A DNA stretch of 64,000 nt from Nitrospira sp. BO4 (GCA_030144965.1 JAMPUU010000018.1:1-64000); one strand, 5' to 3'. Numbered from the stretch's first letter, positions 1 through 9,300 are shown. Program-made: numbers and translations. The notes: generated by a model from the sequence alone, not told the origin.

Positions 1-1
1 C

Positions 2-97
2 CCGGTGACCCTCGCTTCAGCAGAACCATACACAGTGACCATCAATCCTGCGCTGACTGAAACGGGGAGTATTCACCTGCAGGTGGCAAACCAATAG
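2..97 (+). CDS. C-terminal end of a truncated unknown protein
   Basis: An open frame enters from the left edge and ends at TAG 95-97, giving 31 residues ending in LQVANQ. A strong terminator follows 45 bases later, which supports this being a true gene end. The fragment is too short to identify. The alternating hydrophobic pattern would suit a beta-sandwich or secreted protein end, but that is only a guess. Confidence 0.5.
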   Translation, partial: PVTLASAEPYTVTINPALTETGSIHLQVANQ

Positions 98-140
98 AGG
101 CGACACTCTGCAGGGCACTGAGACTTGCTACAGATCAAAA

Positions 141-176
141 GAGGGTGGGGAGGCAACTCCCCACCCTCTTTTTTGT
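141..176 (+). terminator. Rho-independent terminator
   Basis: GAGGGTGGGGAG pairs with CTCCCCACCCTC around a short loop (GCAA), and a run of six T residues follows. This is a textbook intrinsic terminator for the gene entering from the left. Confidence 0.9.
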
Positions 177-286
177 CGCGAACCGACCGCGACGGCCATT
201 GCCTATATAGGCTCCGTGAATATGGGAATGGGTAGCGAGCGCTGCTGAGGATCCACTTGCCGGTGAAACGTCAGGAATCGCGCGGA

Positions 287-1681
287 TTATGGCATTTCGG
301 AAGCGGTGAGGGAAGGAAGTGCGGTCAGTACGAGCAAGGCGGCTGAATCGCCCGGCTTCAGCGCGGGAATGATCTGTGGGCGCTGCGCCGAGTCAAACTG
401 CGATTTGGACGCCCAAGTAGCTTTTTGTCGCACGTAGTCGGTGATCTCTCCGAGTGTCACTTCCCCATTTCGGTTCGAATCCGCCTCTCCACGAAGTCCT
501 CGTAACAGGTAATAGGTGAAGAGTCCATGCTGATGGCTGTCGTCGTCGAGCCCGGGACTCAGTCCCTCACCAGCGATCAACCGAATGGTATTGCCGCCAG
601 TCAAATCCCATCGAGGGGTGACCTTCATCTCGGAACCGCTCTGAAGTTGAGACACTTTCCCGTCAAAAATGAGAATGGCCTGCTTGGGGTTCAGCTTAGC
701 AAGGACTGACTCAACCGCCTTGAGCGGGTAGAGTGTTGTGGCTGCTGCGGCACCGTCGTATGGGATCAGCATGACTTCCCCGGTCTGGGAGACCATGGCG
801 TGTCCGGAGAAATAGACAATCACGACGGCATCGCTCGTTGGTTGCGAACGGAGCCAGCCGGAGAACGCCTTCTCCATATGTGAATGAAACGCCTTCCAAT
901 CAACCAGGAGATGGATGTTAGATGATGGGACCCCACCGAAAGTCTGAAAATACCTGGCGACCATCTCTGCATCTCGTGAGGCATACTTGCGAGATAGTAT
1001 TCGACGGTCGAGATAGGAGCTGAGTCCGATAGAAATGAGATAAGTGTGCCGGCGCTGAAGACTCGAAGCTTCTGCCGGAAGCTGATCGATATCGTCGGAT
1101 CCGGGTCTTGTCGGCGCGACCGTAAACAAAAGGGTCTGCGAGGGAGCTGCCGATCTATCTCCTTCCGCCACGTGGACGTGAATCTCGGTATGCAGTGGTT
1201 GGGTCAGAAGGGGTAAGGTCGCGACAAATTCCAGAGATTTCGTTTGGCCGGGTGGCAGAGGTGGAATTTCCAAGCGGGTGGTAGGAAACTGCTCAATGAC
1301 CGCCGGAGTTCCCGTCAGCGAGGCGGAAGCGTTTTCAATCAGGTGTATTCCGGTATTGATGACATCCAGACGCACTCGCACATGTTCGCCACCTTCAAGA
1401 ATCAGATTGCTGTTTTCGTCGAGGATCATCGCCTTGAATCGAAGTGCTGACGGTGGCAACGCCGCAGAACGAGGCTGTTCTGCGAGAGACGAGGCTGAAG
1501 TTGAGGACGCAGGCAAGGTTGACGGATTTGGTTGGGTTGAATCGAGGGTGACTTCTTGGCCACCAACCGCCGATCTGGCATTCTCCAGGTGGCCGGCACA
1601 GGCGCCCAGAAAGAGCAGAGTGCAACCTAGCCATGCGCCTGCCACAAAGCCTGTATGATTGAGCTGTTTCTCGGGGATCAC
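287..1681 (-). CDS. Caspase-fold (peptidase C14-like) lipoprotein, probably catalytically dead
   Basis: The C-terminal two thirds has the bacterial caspase-like pattern: a YLISIGLSSY strand, VVIVYFSGHAM carrying the catalytic-type histidine, and the downstream HGLFTYYLLRGLRG helix. An EF-hand-like DSNRNGEVTLGE loop follows. Where active family members have a D-x-C motif, this one reads ILIFDGKVS, so the nucleophilic cysteine is missing. The frame can open at TTG 1807, but the lipobox LGAC would then sit near residue 70. GTG 1681 places it near residue 28, so that start is preferred. Between the lipobox and the caspase domain lie a Ser/Pro-rich linker and a beta-sandwich-like region. The protein is likely anchored at the cell envelope. 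A scaffold or binding role is inferred from the lost cysteine. Confidence 0.7.
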   Translation of the reverse strand: MIPEKQLNHTGFVAGAWLGCTLLFLGACAGHLENARSAVGGQEVTLDSTQPNPSTLPASSTSASSLAEQPRSAALPPSALRFKAMILDENSNLILEGGEHVRVRLDVINTGIHLIENASASLTGTPAVIEQFPTTRLEIPPLPPGQTKSLEFVATLPLLTQPLHTEIHVHVAEGDRSAAPSQTLLFTVAPTRPGSDDIDQLPAEASSLQRRHTYLISIGLSSYLDRRILSRKYASRDAEMVARYFQTFGGVPSSNIHLLVDWKAFHSHMEKAFSGWLRSQPTSDAVVIVYFSGHAMVSQTGEVMLIPYDGAAAATTLYPLKAVESVLAKLNPKQAILIFDGKVSQLQSGSEMKVTPRWDLTGGNTIRLIAGEGLSPGLDDDSHQHGLFTYYLLRGLRGEADSNRNGEVTLGEITDYVRQKATWASKSQFDSAQRPQIIPALKPGDSAALLVLTALPSLTASEMP

Positions 1682-1961
1682 TGCCTGGCCTATGATGATG
1701 ATCGCGCTCTGGCCGTGCGTCACCGTACTGGAAGGACCGCATGAAAGCAACCGGACCGCCGGTGCAGTATGGGGCGAAGCCATTCCCGCACCGAGGAATT
1801 GGATCAAGCGTGTCTTTGATCCACTTCACGCTCTTGTGGAGCGGACTTTTCCTCTTTGAAGCCTGTTGAAAGAGTGGTGTAATATGTAGTGTTCGAGTCG
1901 GTGCAGATGCTCATTTCCAATAGGACTCTCAGGGAGAGTCTCATCCTGGAGGAATTCGGTT

Positions 1962-3473
1962 ATGACCAATTGGCGTCAACAAGCGACGAAAGTGCTCATC
2001 GGTAGCGGACTGATAGTGTGCGGTTTTGTCGGCGGCGGAAACGTGTCCCCGACTTCAGCCGCCGGGGTACCTCCCGCCTGGGCTCAAGGCTTTTCGGAGA
2101 TTGTGAAAAAGACGACTCCAGCTGTTGTGAATATCGCCGTGACCGGCGGTGGAGAGGGCAGCCGGCGCCGTGGTGGAACTCCGCCACCCAGTCCTTTCGG
2201 GACACCTCCTCCAGGGGATGAGCCGGGCGGGGGAGAATTACCGACACCTCCCCCGAGCCCTCACGGTCCGCCCGCACCGCATGGTCGCCCAGATCAGAGT
2301 GCAGGTTCCGGGGTCATCTTGGATTCAAACGGCTTCATCGTGACCAATAATCACGTCGTTGAAGGAGCCACGCAGATTACCGTGACGCTGAGCGACCGGC
2401 GCGAGTTTGCCGCGAAGGTCGTCGGCACCGATCCAAAGACGGATTTAGCGGTGGTCAAGATTGAAGCGAAGGATTTGCCGTCACTCAAGTGGGCTGAATA
2501 CGAAAAGCTACAGGTCGGCGACCTTGTGTTGGCCGTTGGAAGCCCATTCGGCCTGAGCTCAACTGTCACGCTCGGAATCATCAGTGCGCTGGGGCGTGGC
2601 AATGTTGGGATCGCCGACTATGAAGATTTCATCCAGACCGACGCGGCGATCAATCCTGGAAATTCAGGCGGAGCGCTCGTCAACATGAACGGGGATCTGA
2701 TCGGCATCAACACGGCGATCTTTTCTCGAACCGGCGGATCGGAAGGAATCGGATTCGCCATTCCCAGCAGCATTGCGCTTGATATCGTGGACAGTCTCCA
2801 GCGAACGGGCAAGGTCGTACGCGGATGGATGGGGGTCGCGATTCAGGAGATTACACCGGCGCTGGCCAAGTCGTTCAAACTTCCGGAGCAGCGGAAGGGT
2901 GTGCTGATCAGCGATGTCAATGAAAATGGTCCTTCCCATGCCGCCGGAATCAGACGGGGCGATGTGGTGGTGGCGTTCAACGGTAAAGAGGTGCAGAGCG
3001 TCAGTCAGCTGCGTAACCTGGTGGCGAGAACGGTGGTCGGAAAGGACGCGCAGGTCAAGGTTGTACGAGAAGGCAAGGAACAGCTGATCGCGGTGAAGGT
3101 TGCTGAACGTCCATCGGACGAAATGCTGGCCAAGAAGGAGCCGGGGCCGCCCAAGGAGTCGGGAGAGCTGATCAAGCCCCCGGATAATGTGTTGGCGTCA
3201 CTTCGTGTGCAAACGTTAGACAATGCGCTGATGAGCCAACTGAACATTTCCGCGAAAACCGTCGGAGTGGTTATCATATCGGTTGAACCGGGTGGACAGG
3301 CAGAGGCGGCCGGGCTGCAGCGCGGTGACGTCATTCAAGAGATCAATCACGAGACAGTCAAGACGATCAGCGATTATCAGAAGGCCGCGGAGAAGATCAA
3401 GAAAGACGAGCTCGCGGTGTTGCTGGTCAATCGACAAGGGAACAGCCTGTTCGTGGCCATTAATCCCAAGTAG
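1962..3473 (+). CDS. degP: HtrA/DegP-family periplasmic serine protease (Do-like)
   Basis: A trypsin-like domain carries the full triad: His131 in [10 protein letters not shown], Asp161 in [11 protein letters not shown] and Ser235 in [11 protein letters not shown]. Two PDZ domains follow, at about 285-385 and 410-500. The N-terminus is a signal-anchor stretch. An unusual linker of about 50 residues rich in Pro and Gly (about 65-115) precedes the protease domain. ATG 1962 has a GGAGG ribosome site. Family role: ATP-independent folding quality control and degradation of misfolded proteins in the periplasm. It stands first in a run of genes for Tat export and molybdenum-enzyme assembly, so it may police that export route. 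Confidence 0.93.
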   Translation: MTNWRQQATKVLIGSGLIVCGFVGGGNVSPTSAAGVPPAWAQGFSEIVKKTTPAVVNIAVTGGGEGSRRRGGTPPPSPFGTPPPGDEPGGGELPTPPPSPHGPPAPHGRPDQSAGSGVILDSNGFIVTNNHVVEGATQITVTLSDRREFAAKVVGTDPKTDLAVVKIEAKDLPSLKWAEYEKLQVGDLVLAVGSPFGLSSTVTLGIISALGRGNVGIADYEDFIQTDAAINPGNSGGALVNMNGDLIGINTAIFSRTGGSEGIGFAIPSSIALDIVDSLQRTGKVVRGWMGVAIQEITPALAKSFKLPEQRKGVLISDVNENGPSHAAGIRRGDVVVAFNGKEVQSVSQLRNLVARTVVGKDAQVKVVREGKEQLIAVKVAERPSDEMLAKKEPGPPKESGELIKPPDNVLASLRVQTLDNALMSQLNISAKTVGVVIISVEPGGQAEAAGLQRGDVIQEINHETVKTISDYQKAAEKIKKDELAVLLVNRQGNSLFVAINPK

Positions 3474-3570
3474 AAGAAAGGTCGGACGGGTTGATCTGTC
3501 GATCTGTTGAAATCCACAACCGCGATCGTCAGATCGTCGGTTGGACGGGTTCTCATCGTTGCGAGGGCCT

Positions 3571-4512
3571 GTGCTGAACAAGCTGAACCGGTGGCTGCAA
3601 GACTCGGTTTTCAAGCCGCTGGAAGACAAAAAGATGCCGGTCATGGAGCACCTCGTGGAGTTCCAGGTCCGGCTCACCCGTGCGGTGATCGCCATGGCGG
3701 TCATCTTCATGGGGACATTTCTGTATGCCGATGCGTTGGTCAAATGGTTGCGCGTTCCGCTCCAGAACATGTTCGTGCCAAGCAAATTGACCTGGGAACC
3801 TACTGATTTGCCGACCGTGCCTTTTGTCTTCCTCGCGCCGGCGGAGGCCCTCTGGCAGAACGTCAAGGTGGCGGGATTGTGTGCCGTCGTGATCGCCATG
3901 CCGTATCTCTTATTTGAGATCTGGCGATTCGTGGTTCCAGGACTTCACGCTCAGGAACGTCGATTCGTCGGGCCGTTTGTGTGTGTCAGCACGCTGGCGT
4001 TCTACGCCGGGGCAGGATTTTCATTTTTCTTCGTGCTTCCATTTGCCTTGAATTTCTTAATTTCGTATGGCGTCAACGCCGGATTTGTACCTCAGATCTC
4101 GATCGCGCAATACGTCGGATTTGCCCTCTGGTTCTTGATGGTTTTTGGACTCATCTTTGAGGTGCCGTTGGCGATCACCCTTATGGCCAAGCTGGGCTGG
4201 GTCGATGCGCCATTCCTAATACAATACTGGAAGTGGGCCTTGTTAGGATCGTTCGTCATCTCGGCGATCCTGACTCCCACGCCTGACCCGTTCAATCAAA
4301 CTCTTATGGCCGGTCCCATGTTCCTGCTTTACTGGGTCGGCATCTTTGGCGCTAAGGTGTTTGGCAAGAAAGCGCCCGCCGAAGGGAGTCAACCTGGTGT
4401 TCCAACGGTCGCGATGGCTGTTGCTGGGGCCGGGGGAGCAGCCTCTGGTATGGCGATGCCGAAATCCTCGGGCGATGATTATGTGAACGTTCCTGGAGGT
4501 CGTCACCACTAG
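3571..4512 (+). CDS. tatC: Sec-independent protein translocase TatC
   Basis: MPVMEHLVEFQVRLTRA matches the typical TatC N-terminus, followed by about six hydrophobic segments and the conserved late TPDPFNQ-type segment. The C-terminal 50 residues are Gly/Ala-rich and look cytosolic. GTG 3571 has a GAGGG upstream. TTG 3541 and ATG 3634 are alternatives, and the family core begins near 3634. TatC is the receptor of the twin-arginine pathway, which exports folded cofactor-bearing proteins. No tatA or tatB lies next to it. Its position before an Fe-S carrier and MoeA suggests it serves export of molybdo-Fe-S enzymes. Confidence 0.92.
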   Translation: MLNKLNRWLQDSVFKPLEDKKMPVMEHLVEFQVRLTRAVIAMAVIFMGTFLYADALVKWLRVPLQNMFVPSKLTWEPTDLPTVPFVFLAPAEALWQNVKVAGLCAVVIAMPYLLFEIWRFVVPGLHAQERRFVGPFVCVSTLAFYAGAGFSFFFVLPFALNFLISYGVNAGFVPQISIAQYVGFALWFLMVFGLIFEVPLAITLMAKLGWVDAPFLIQYWKWALLGSFVISAILTPTPDPFNQTLMAGPMFLLYWVGIFGAKVFGKKAPAEGSQPGVPTVAMAVAGAGGAASGMAMPKSSGDDYVNVPGGRHH

Positions 4513-4555
4513 TCGTACGGGCGAAGGACATCATATAGTCGCCGGAAAGAATTCT

Positions 4556-5521
4556 ATGGCACGTGAACTCAATGTGATCAACAGTGGAAATGGGGATGCC
4601 TGCACGTATATGTGGGCCTGCGCTATCTGCGACGAAAACGAGAGGTGCCAAAAGGATAAGGAGGGACATAGTCGCTGGCTGGTCGCCAAGCGGATGGAGC
4701 GTATCGAATACAAAGTGCTGATCATGAGCAATAAGGGCGGCGTAGGGAAGAGTACCTGTACCACGAACATCGCCGTCAGCCTTGCGCTTAAAGGATGGCA
4801 TGTCGGGATCTGCGACATGGATATTCATGGCCCCAACATCCCGAAAATGGTCGGGGCTGAAGGTCAGAAGCTCAAGATCAGCACCTCCGGTGGAATTATT
4901 CCCTTCCAAGCCTACAATTTGAAGATTGCCTCGATGTCGTTTTTGCTGCAGAACTCGGATGATCCCATCATTTGGCGCGATGCCTATAAGTACGAATTCA
5001 TCAATCAACTGCTGGGTGGGGTAGACTGGCAAGACCTGAACTTTCTCTTGATCGATCTTCCCCCGGGGACCGGAAACGAATCGGTCACGACGATCGACCT
5101 ACTCGGCAATGTCAGCGGCGCCGTCATCGTCACGACTCCGCAAGAGGTGGCGCTGCTCGATTCACGGAAGTCCGTGACCTTCTGTAAGGACAGCGAAGTG
5201 CCGATCGTCGGCATCGTGGAAAACATGAGCGGGTTGGAGTGTCCTCACTGCCACGCCCAGATCGATGTGTTCCGCAAGGGTGGAGGGGAGGCCTCCGCGC
5301 TGGACATGGGGGTTCCGTTTTTGGGTCGGATCCCGCTCGATCCGGATGTGGTGACGCAGTCGGACGCGGGCGAGCCTTTTGCCATGTTCAACTCCGACAC
5401 ACCGACGGCTGAAGCATACCACCGAATCGCCAATCAGATTGAAGCGTTCTGTAAGAAGGGCGGGTCGTTGCCTAAACCGGGACGATCCGGTATGGGATTG
5501 TTGAAGGGAGTCACCCAGTGA
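4556..5521 (+). CDS. Mrp/NBP35-family Fe-S cluster carrier P-loop ATPase
   Basis: The 321-residue protein has a deviant Walker A (SNKGGVGKST, about 58-67), the family DMDIHGPNIPKM motif and a late CPHC pair (Cys229 and Cys232) that in this family binds a bridging cluster. An N-terminal cysteine set is also present: Cys16, Cys22, Cys25 and Cys31. It recalls the extra N-terminal 4Fe-4S site of NBP35, but the first spacing is five residues, not the thirteen typical of NBP35. Family members assemble and hand over 4Fe-4S clusters in the cytosol. The stop overlaps the start of moeA, implying co-translation and a link between Fe-S and molybdenum-cofactor maturation. Confidence 0.88.
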   Translation: MARELNVINSGNGDACTYMWACAICDENERCQKDKEGHSRWLVAKRMERIEYKVLIMSNKGGVGKSTCTTNIAVSLALKGWHVGICDMDIHGPNIPKMVGAEGQKLKISTSGGIIPFQAYNLKIASMSFLLQNSDDPIIWRDAYKYEFINQLLGGVDWQDLNFLLIDLPPGTGNESVTTIDLLGNVSGAVIVTTPQEVALLDSRKSVTFCKDSEVPIVGIVENMSGLECPHCHAQIDVFRKGGGEASALDMGVPFLGRIPLDPDVVTQSDAGEPFAMFNSDTPTAEAYHRIANQIEAFCKKGGSLPKPGRSGMGLLKGVTQ

Positions 5522-6816
5522 AGGCTGCCGATGCGATGACCGGACTGACTCAATTGCACGACGCACAACAGGTCGTGCTCGATGCGGCGCCGGTATTGGG
5601 GCTTGAAAAAATCTCGATTCTTGATGCGTTGGGCCGTGTGCTCGGTGAGGACATCGTTGCTGAGCGAGACAATCCTCCATGGGACAATTCAGCCATGGAC
5701 GGGTTCGCTGTCAGATGGGAGGATATCAAGCCGGAGCACTCGATACAGAAACCGGTGACTCTCTCGGTCATTGAAGATGTGCCGGCCGGGATGATGCCGT
5801 CGAAAACGGTCGGTTCGGGTCAGGCAATTCGGATCATGACCGGGGCGCCGCTTCCCCGAGGGGCTGACACAGTTCTGAAGGTCGAAGATACTGAACATAC
5901 ACCTGATTCGGTTCGCGTGTTCAAGACGGAATCACATGGTGCCAACATCAGACCTCAGGGTGAGGATGTCAAGAAAGGGGAATGCATCATCGCGAAAGGG
6001 ACCAGAATTCGTCCCGGTGAAGCGGGGATGCTGGCAATCCTCGCGAAGTCATTCGTGTTTGTCCACCAGCGGCCTCGGGTTGCGATCCTTTCAACCGGTG
6101 ACGAGTTGGCAGATTTGGATGAGCGGTTCAGTGAAGAGAAGATCATCAATTCGAATAGTTACGGTATTGCTGCGGCTGTGCAAGAAGCCGGCGGGGTTCC
6201 ATTGTTGCTCGGCATTGCCCGTGATACGCCGACGGCGCTCAAGGAAAAAATTTCTCAAGGGTTGAACGCGGATATTCTCGTCTTGTCCGGTGGCGTGTCC
6301 ATGGGCGATTATGACTTCACAAAAGCGGTGTTTTCTGAACTCGGCGCCGAGATGAATTTTTGGAAGCTTGCGATCAAGCCGGGTCAGCCATTGGCCTTCG
6401 GAAAAATTCAGGGCAAGCTCGCTTTTGGTCTCCCGGGCAATCCGGTCTCCTCGATGGTAACCTTCGAGCAGTTGGTTCGGCCTGCCCTGCTGAAGATGAG
6501 CGGATGTCGAGGATACGGCCGTCCGGTCGTGCAGGCAGTTTTCCAGGAGACATTCTCCAAGCGCGGTGATCGCCGTCACTTTTTACGCGGGATCCTCACC
6601 AGAGAAGAAGGCGTCTTCAAAGTCCGCACGACCGGAGATCAAGGATCAGGTATTCTCACGTCGATGGTGAAAGCCAACTGTCTCATCGACGTACCCGTAG
6701 ATGTCGAGCGATTGAATCCAGGTGATGAAGTAACGGTTCAGTTGTTAAGCGGTGACGCGTGGCTCAGCACGACCTCGCATGTGCATGCCGGCGCACACGG
6801 CGTCTCTTGTTGTTAG
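5518..6816 (+). CDS. moeA: Molybdopterin molybdenumtransferase MoeA
   Basis: The 432-residue sequence has the MoeA pattern throughout: DNSAMDGFAVR near the N-terminus, the IMTGAPLPRGADTVLK segment, a molybdopterin-binding core with LSTGDEL, SNSY and LSGGVSMGDYD, then KPGQPLAFG and GLPGNPVS. The GTG start at 5518 overlaps the previous stop by four bases. MoeA inserts molybdate into adenylylated molybdopterin, completing the molybdenum cofactor in the cytosol. The C-terminal stretch is slightly long and ends HVHAGAHGVSCC. With mobB downstream it supplies cofactor to molybdo-enzymes not seen in this window. Confidence 0.95.
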   Translation: MKAADAMTGLTQLHDAQQVVLDAAPVLGLEKISILDALGRVLGEDIVAERDNPPWDNSAMDGFAVRWEDIKPEHSIQKPVTLSVIEDVPAGMMPSKTVGSGQAIRIMTGAPLPRGADTVLKVEDTEHTPDSVRVFKTESHGANIRPQGEDVKKGECIIAKGTRIRPGEAGMLAILAKSFVFVHQRPRVAILSTGDELADLDERFSEEKIINSNSYGIAAAVQEAGGVPLLLGIARDTPTALKEKISQGLNADILVLSGGVSMGDYDFTKAVFSELGAEMNFWKLAIKPGQPLAFGKIQGKLAFGLPGNPVSSMVTFEQLVRPALLKMSGCRGYGRPVVQAVFQETFSKRGDRRHFLRGILTREEGVFKVRTTGDQGSGILTSMVKANCLIDVPVDVERLNPGDEVTVQLLSGDAWLSTTSHVHAGAHGVSCC

Positions 6817-6882
6817 AAAGGCGGTCAGACCTCATCGGTTGTGAGTCCACAGAGCCGGTGATCAATCACGGCGGTTGGATGA

Positions 6883-7431
6883 ATGACGATTGAGGCGCGA
6901 CGATTGATTCCTATGTCCATTCCCATCGTTTCGTTTATCGGCCGTTCGAACAGCGGCAAAACCACCTTGATCGAACGAGTCATCCCCGAGTTGGTGAAGG
7001 CCGGGTACCGTGTCGCGACGGTGAAACACGCGGGTCATGGGTTTGATCTCGACACGGAGGGAAAAGATAGCTGGCGCCATAAACGTGCCGGCGCCAGCAG
7101 TGTGGTGGTCGTGTCGAAAGGGAGTCTTGCCCTGTTTGCCGACGTCTCTGAGCAGATGAAGGTGGAGGAAGTCCGAGACCGGTTCTTGGATAGCTCGTAT
7201 GATTTGATCATCGCGGAAGGGTGGAAGAGCGAGGGCTACCCGAAAGTCATGATTGTCCGCGATCAACTCGGTGAGATCGCCTATTCTGCGGACGGCCTGC
7301 TGGCAGTGGTCACCGATAAACCAATGGATCTGCCGATGCCGGTGCTGCATCTCGACGATGTGGCCGGTGTCGCTGCCCTCTTGATCGAGCAATTCCCCCT
7401 TAGACGCCGGGAGCATGAACTGGAAGTCTAA
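6883..7431 (+). CDS. mobB: Molybdopterin-guanine dinucleotide biosynthesis protein MobB
   Basis: It is a P-loop protein of 182 residues with FIGRSNSGKTTLIERVI near the N-terminus, the family VATVKHAGHGFDLDTEGKDS segment, and IIAEGWKSEGYPK. The annotated start is ATG 6883; ATG 6913 (MSIPIVSFIG) would give a tighter N-terminus. MobB is a GTP-binding accessory for attaching GMP to molybdopterin, forming the bis-MGD cofactor used by DMSO-reductase-type enzymes such as nitrite oxidoreductase and nitrate reductase. The end overlaps the next gene by 17 bases. Confidence 0.93.
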   Translation: MTIEARRLIPMSIPIVSFIGRSNSGKTTLIERVIPELVKAGYRVATVKHAGHGFDLDTEGKDSWRHKRAGASSVVVVSKGSLALFADVSEQMKVEEVRDRFLDSSYDLIIAEGWKSEGYPKVMIVRDQLGEIAYSADGLLAVVTDKPMDLPMPVLHLDDVAGVAALLIEQFPLRRREHELEV

Positions 7432-8125
7432 GGCCACGCTGGTCCTGAGCCTCGTTGCCGGAGCTGCGGCTCTGGTTGGAATTGCGACGCCGTATACAGA
7501 TCAGCCGAAGTTCTGCGCCGGATGTCACACCATCGCGCCTTCCTATGAGAGCTGGGCCAAATCCTCCCATAAAGACGTGAGCTGTGTTGCGTGCCATGTG
7601 AGGCCCGGTCTCGATGGGTGGTTGCACGATAAGGTCTGGGCAGGCGCCACAGACGCGGCCATTTATTTGTTCGGGACGCCGACCGATGCGCACAATCTTC
7701 AGGCAAAAGTGGATTCAGGAGTCTGTCTCAGCTGCCATCGCCATATCCTTCGAGAGTCCGAGATGGCGCCGCGCGATCTCCCCCAACCGGTGAGAGAGGT
7801 GGGGCTGATTATGGGCCATCGACAACACATGGAGGCGTTCCAGGCTCGTGGACAGGAGGAAGGGTGTACGACCTGTCATGCCGGTGTGGTGCATGATGAA
7901 CCGATCAAGGGCTATCCCATCGTCATACCTCGAGGCCATGTGTCCACTGACAGCAAACCTTGGTATCCGACCCATCCGGAGGGAACTCACCTTCGTGTGA
8001 GGGGCCTCAATGACTGTTTCCGCTGTCACGATGGGAAAACAGAATATCGCGGTAAGGTGCTGAACCGAAAGTGCGAGACTTGCCACATCCCGGATCGGAT
8101 CAGTGGCACCTTGTTGTTCAATTAA
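7415..8125 (+). CDS. Membrane-anchored hexaheme cytochrome c (NapC/NirT-like)
   Basis: An N-terminal hydrophobic anchor (about residues 5-24) is followed by six CxxCH heme sites: CAGCH (34), CVACH (57), CLSCH (104), CTTCH (151), CFRCH (201) and CETCH (220). The first part, with FCAGCHTIAPSYESWAKSSH, resembles NapC/NrfH-type quinol-dehydrogenase cytochromes. Those usually carry four or five hemes, so the six-heme count and the C-terminal part are less typical. It should face the periplasm and pass electrons between the quinone pool and a periplasmic enzyme. The overlap with mobB links it to molybdo-enzyme function. Confidence 0.87.
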   Translation: MNWKSKATLVLSLVAGAAALVGIATPYTDQPKFCAGCHTIAPSYESWAKSSHKDVSCVACHVRPGLDGWLHDKVWAGATDAAIYLFGTPTDAHNLQAKVDSGVCLSCHRHILRESEMAPRDLPQPVREVGLIMGHRQHMEAFQARGQEEGCTTCHAGVVHDEPIKGYPIVIPRGHVSTDSKPWYPTHPEGTHLRVRGLNDCFRCHDGKTEYRGKVLNRKCETCHIPDRISGTLLFN

Positions 8126-8137
8126 CCGAACGGCGCG

Positions 8138-8893
8138 ATGAGCCTCATGACGACTCCCGTGCTGAAAGTGTCGAACCTGACGAAGCGATTTGGGGATTTC
8201 ACGGCGGTAGATGGAGTCTCCTTTGAGATCAGACCTGGCGAAATTCTTGGATTATTGGGGCCGAACGGAGCTGGCAAGACCACCACGATTCAGATGCTAT
8301 TGGGGTTGGTCACACCTACGGCGGGAGTGATCGAAGCGTTCGGCTTGGATCTTTCGGCTCATCGGGAGGCGGTTTTGCAGCAGGTCAACTTCTCCTCCAC
8401 GTATATTGCGATGCCTCAATCACTGACCGTCGAGGAAAATCTGTATGTGGTGGCGCGGCTCTATGGATTGTCCGATATCGTTCGTCGGGTGGACCATATC
8501 GTCAAAAAACTGGAGATGGGTGAATTTCGGCACAAAGTGACCCGCAAGTTGTCGTCCGGCCAGATGACGAGACTGACGTTGGCAAAGGCTTTTCTCACGG
8601 AGCCTCGCATTCTCTTTCTCGATGAACCGACTGCCAGTTTGGATCCCGACATCGCCTACAAAATCAGGTCCTTGCTGAAAGAAGAGCGGCGTTCATCCGG
8701 CTTGAGCATCCTCTATACCTCGCACAATATGCGGGAGATGGAGGAAATGTCGGATCGCATTATTTTTCTTCAACGCGGACGGCTTGTGGCTGAAGGGACA
8801 GCACAGGCCATCGTTTCACGGTTCGGCAAAGCCGACTTGGAGGAGGTCTTTTTGAAGCTTGCACGGGAATCGAACAGCCTGTTGCCATCATGA
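8138..8893 (+). CDS. ABC transporter ATP-binding protein
   Basis: All ABC ATPase motifs are present: Walker A GPNGAGKTTT, signature LSSGQMTRLTLAKAF (SSGQ in place of the usual SGGQ), Walker B ILFLDEPTASLDPD and the switch histidine in YTSHNM. At 251 residues it is a single-domain subunit of the ABC-2 (drug, polysaccharide or heme exporter) type. It is the first of three genes joined by ATGA stop-start overlaps, together with a small membrane protein and a permease. The transported substrate cannot be read from sequence. The context next to a cytochrome c gene would allow a role in cofactor or envelope export. Confidence 0.92.
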   Translation: MSLMTTPVLKVSNLTKRFGDFTAVDGVSFEIRPGEILGLLGPNGAGKTTTIQMLLGLVTPTAGVIEAFGLDLSAHREAVLQQVNFSSTYIAMPQSLTVEENLYVVARLYGLSDIVRRVDHIVKKLEMGEFRHKVTRKLSSGQMTRLTLAKAFLTEPRILFLDEPTASLDPDIAYKIRSLLKEERRSSGLSILYTSHNMREMEEMSDRIIFLQRGRLVAEGTAQAIVSRFGKADLEEVFLKLARESNSLLPS

Positions 8894-9300
8894 CGCAGAC
8901 AGTCGTCGACCTTTGCGTGGGGTTCCTTGCGGGGGGGCTTGTCGTCAGCGCTACCTGGGGATTCTTTTGGCTTGCTATCGGGGTGATCGGATTGAGCCGA
9001 GGTACCTGTGGATGGGGGGTTGTATTGAAGAGTCTGATGGGAGGCCTTGTGCCGATGTTCCTGCTGGTCGGGCTCGTGTGGTGGGAGAGCGGAACCGGGC
9101 GTGAGAAATTGTGGTTCGGGATTGGCCTGACGGGAGTACCGATGGTGTTGTTGGCCCTCGGCTTGAGACGGATGCCTGATGGAAAACTAGCCGGTACGCA
9201 CCTGATTGAAGGGATTCGATATCTCATGGGGGACATCCTGGGAACACATCAAGGTTGCGGCGGTTGCGACCATGAGCACGATCATGAGACCTGTCGATGA
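8890..9300 (+). CDS. Small membrane protein with a Cys/His-rich metal-binding tail
   Basis: The protein has 136 residues with three or four hydrophobic segments (about 8-32, 48-65, 77-92) and a hydrophilic tail ending HQGCGGCDHEHDHETCR. The tail combines CGGC with an HEHDHETC cluster, a plausible site for Zn, Cu, Ni or Fe. The start and stop overlap both ABC genes by four bases, so it is translated as part of the transporter unit. I do not recognise the family. It could be an accessory subunit that senses or delivers a metal or cofactor; that is inference from the tail and the overlaps. Confidence 0.75.
   Translation: MTQTVVDLCVGFLAGGLVVSATWGFFWLAIGVIGLSRGTCGWGVVLKSLMGGLVPMFLLVGLVWWESGTGREKLWFGIGLTGVPMVLLALGLRRMPDGKLAGTHLIEGIRYLMGDILGTHQGCGGCDHEHDHETCR

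Noticed and set aside
1395-1829. 144-residue frame on the minus strand overlapping the caspase-like gene
   Set aside because: It is a shifted shadow of the caspase-like frame with no family pattern; the lipobox and caspase motifs are in the other frame.
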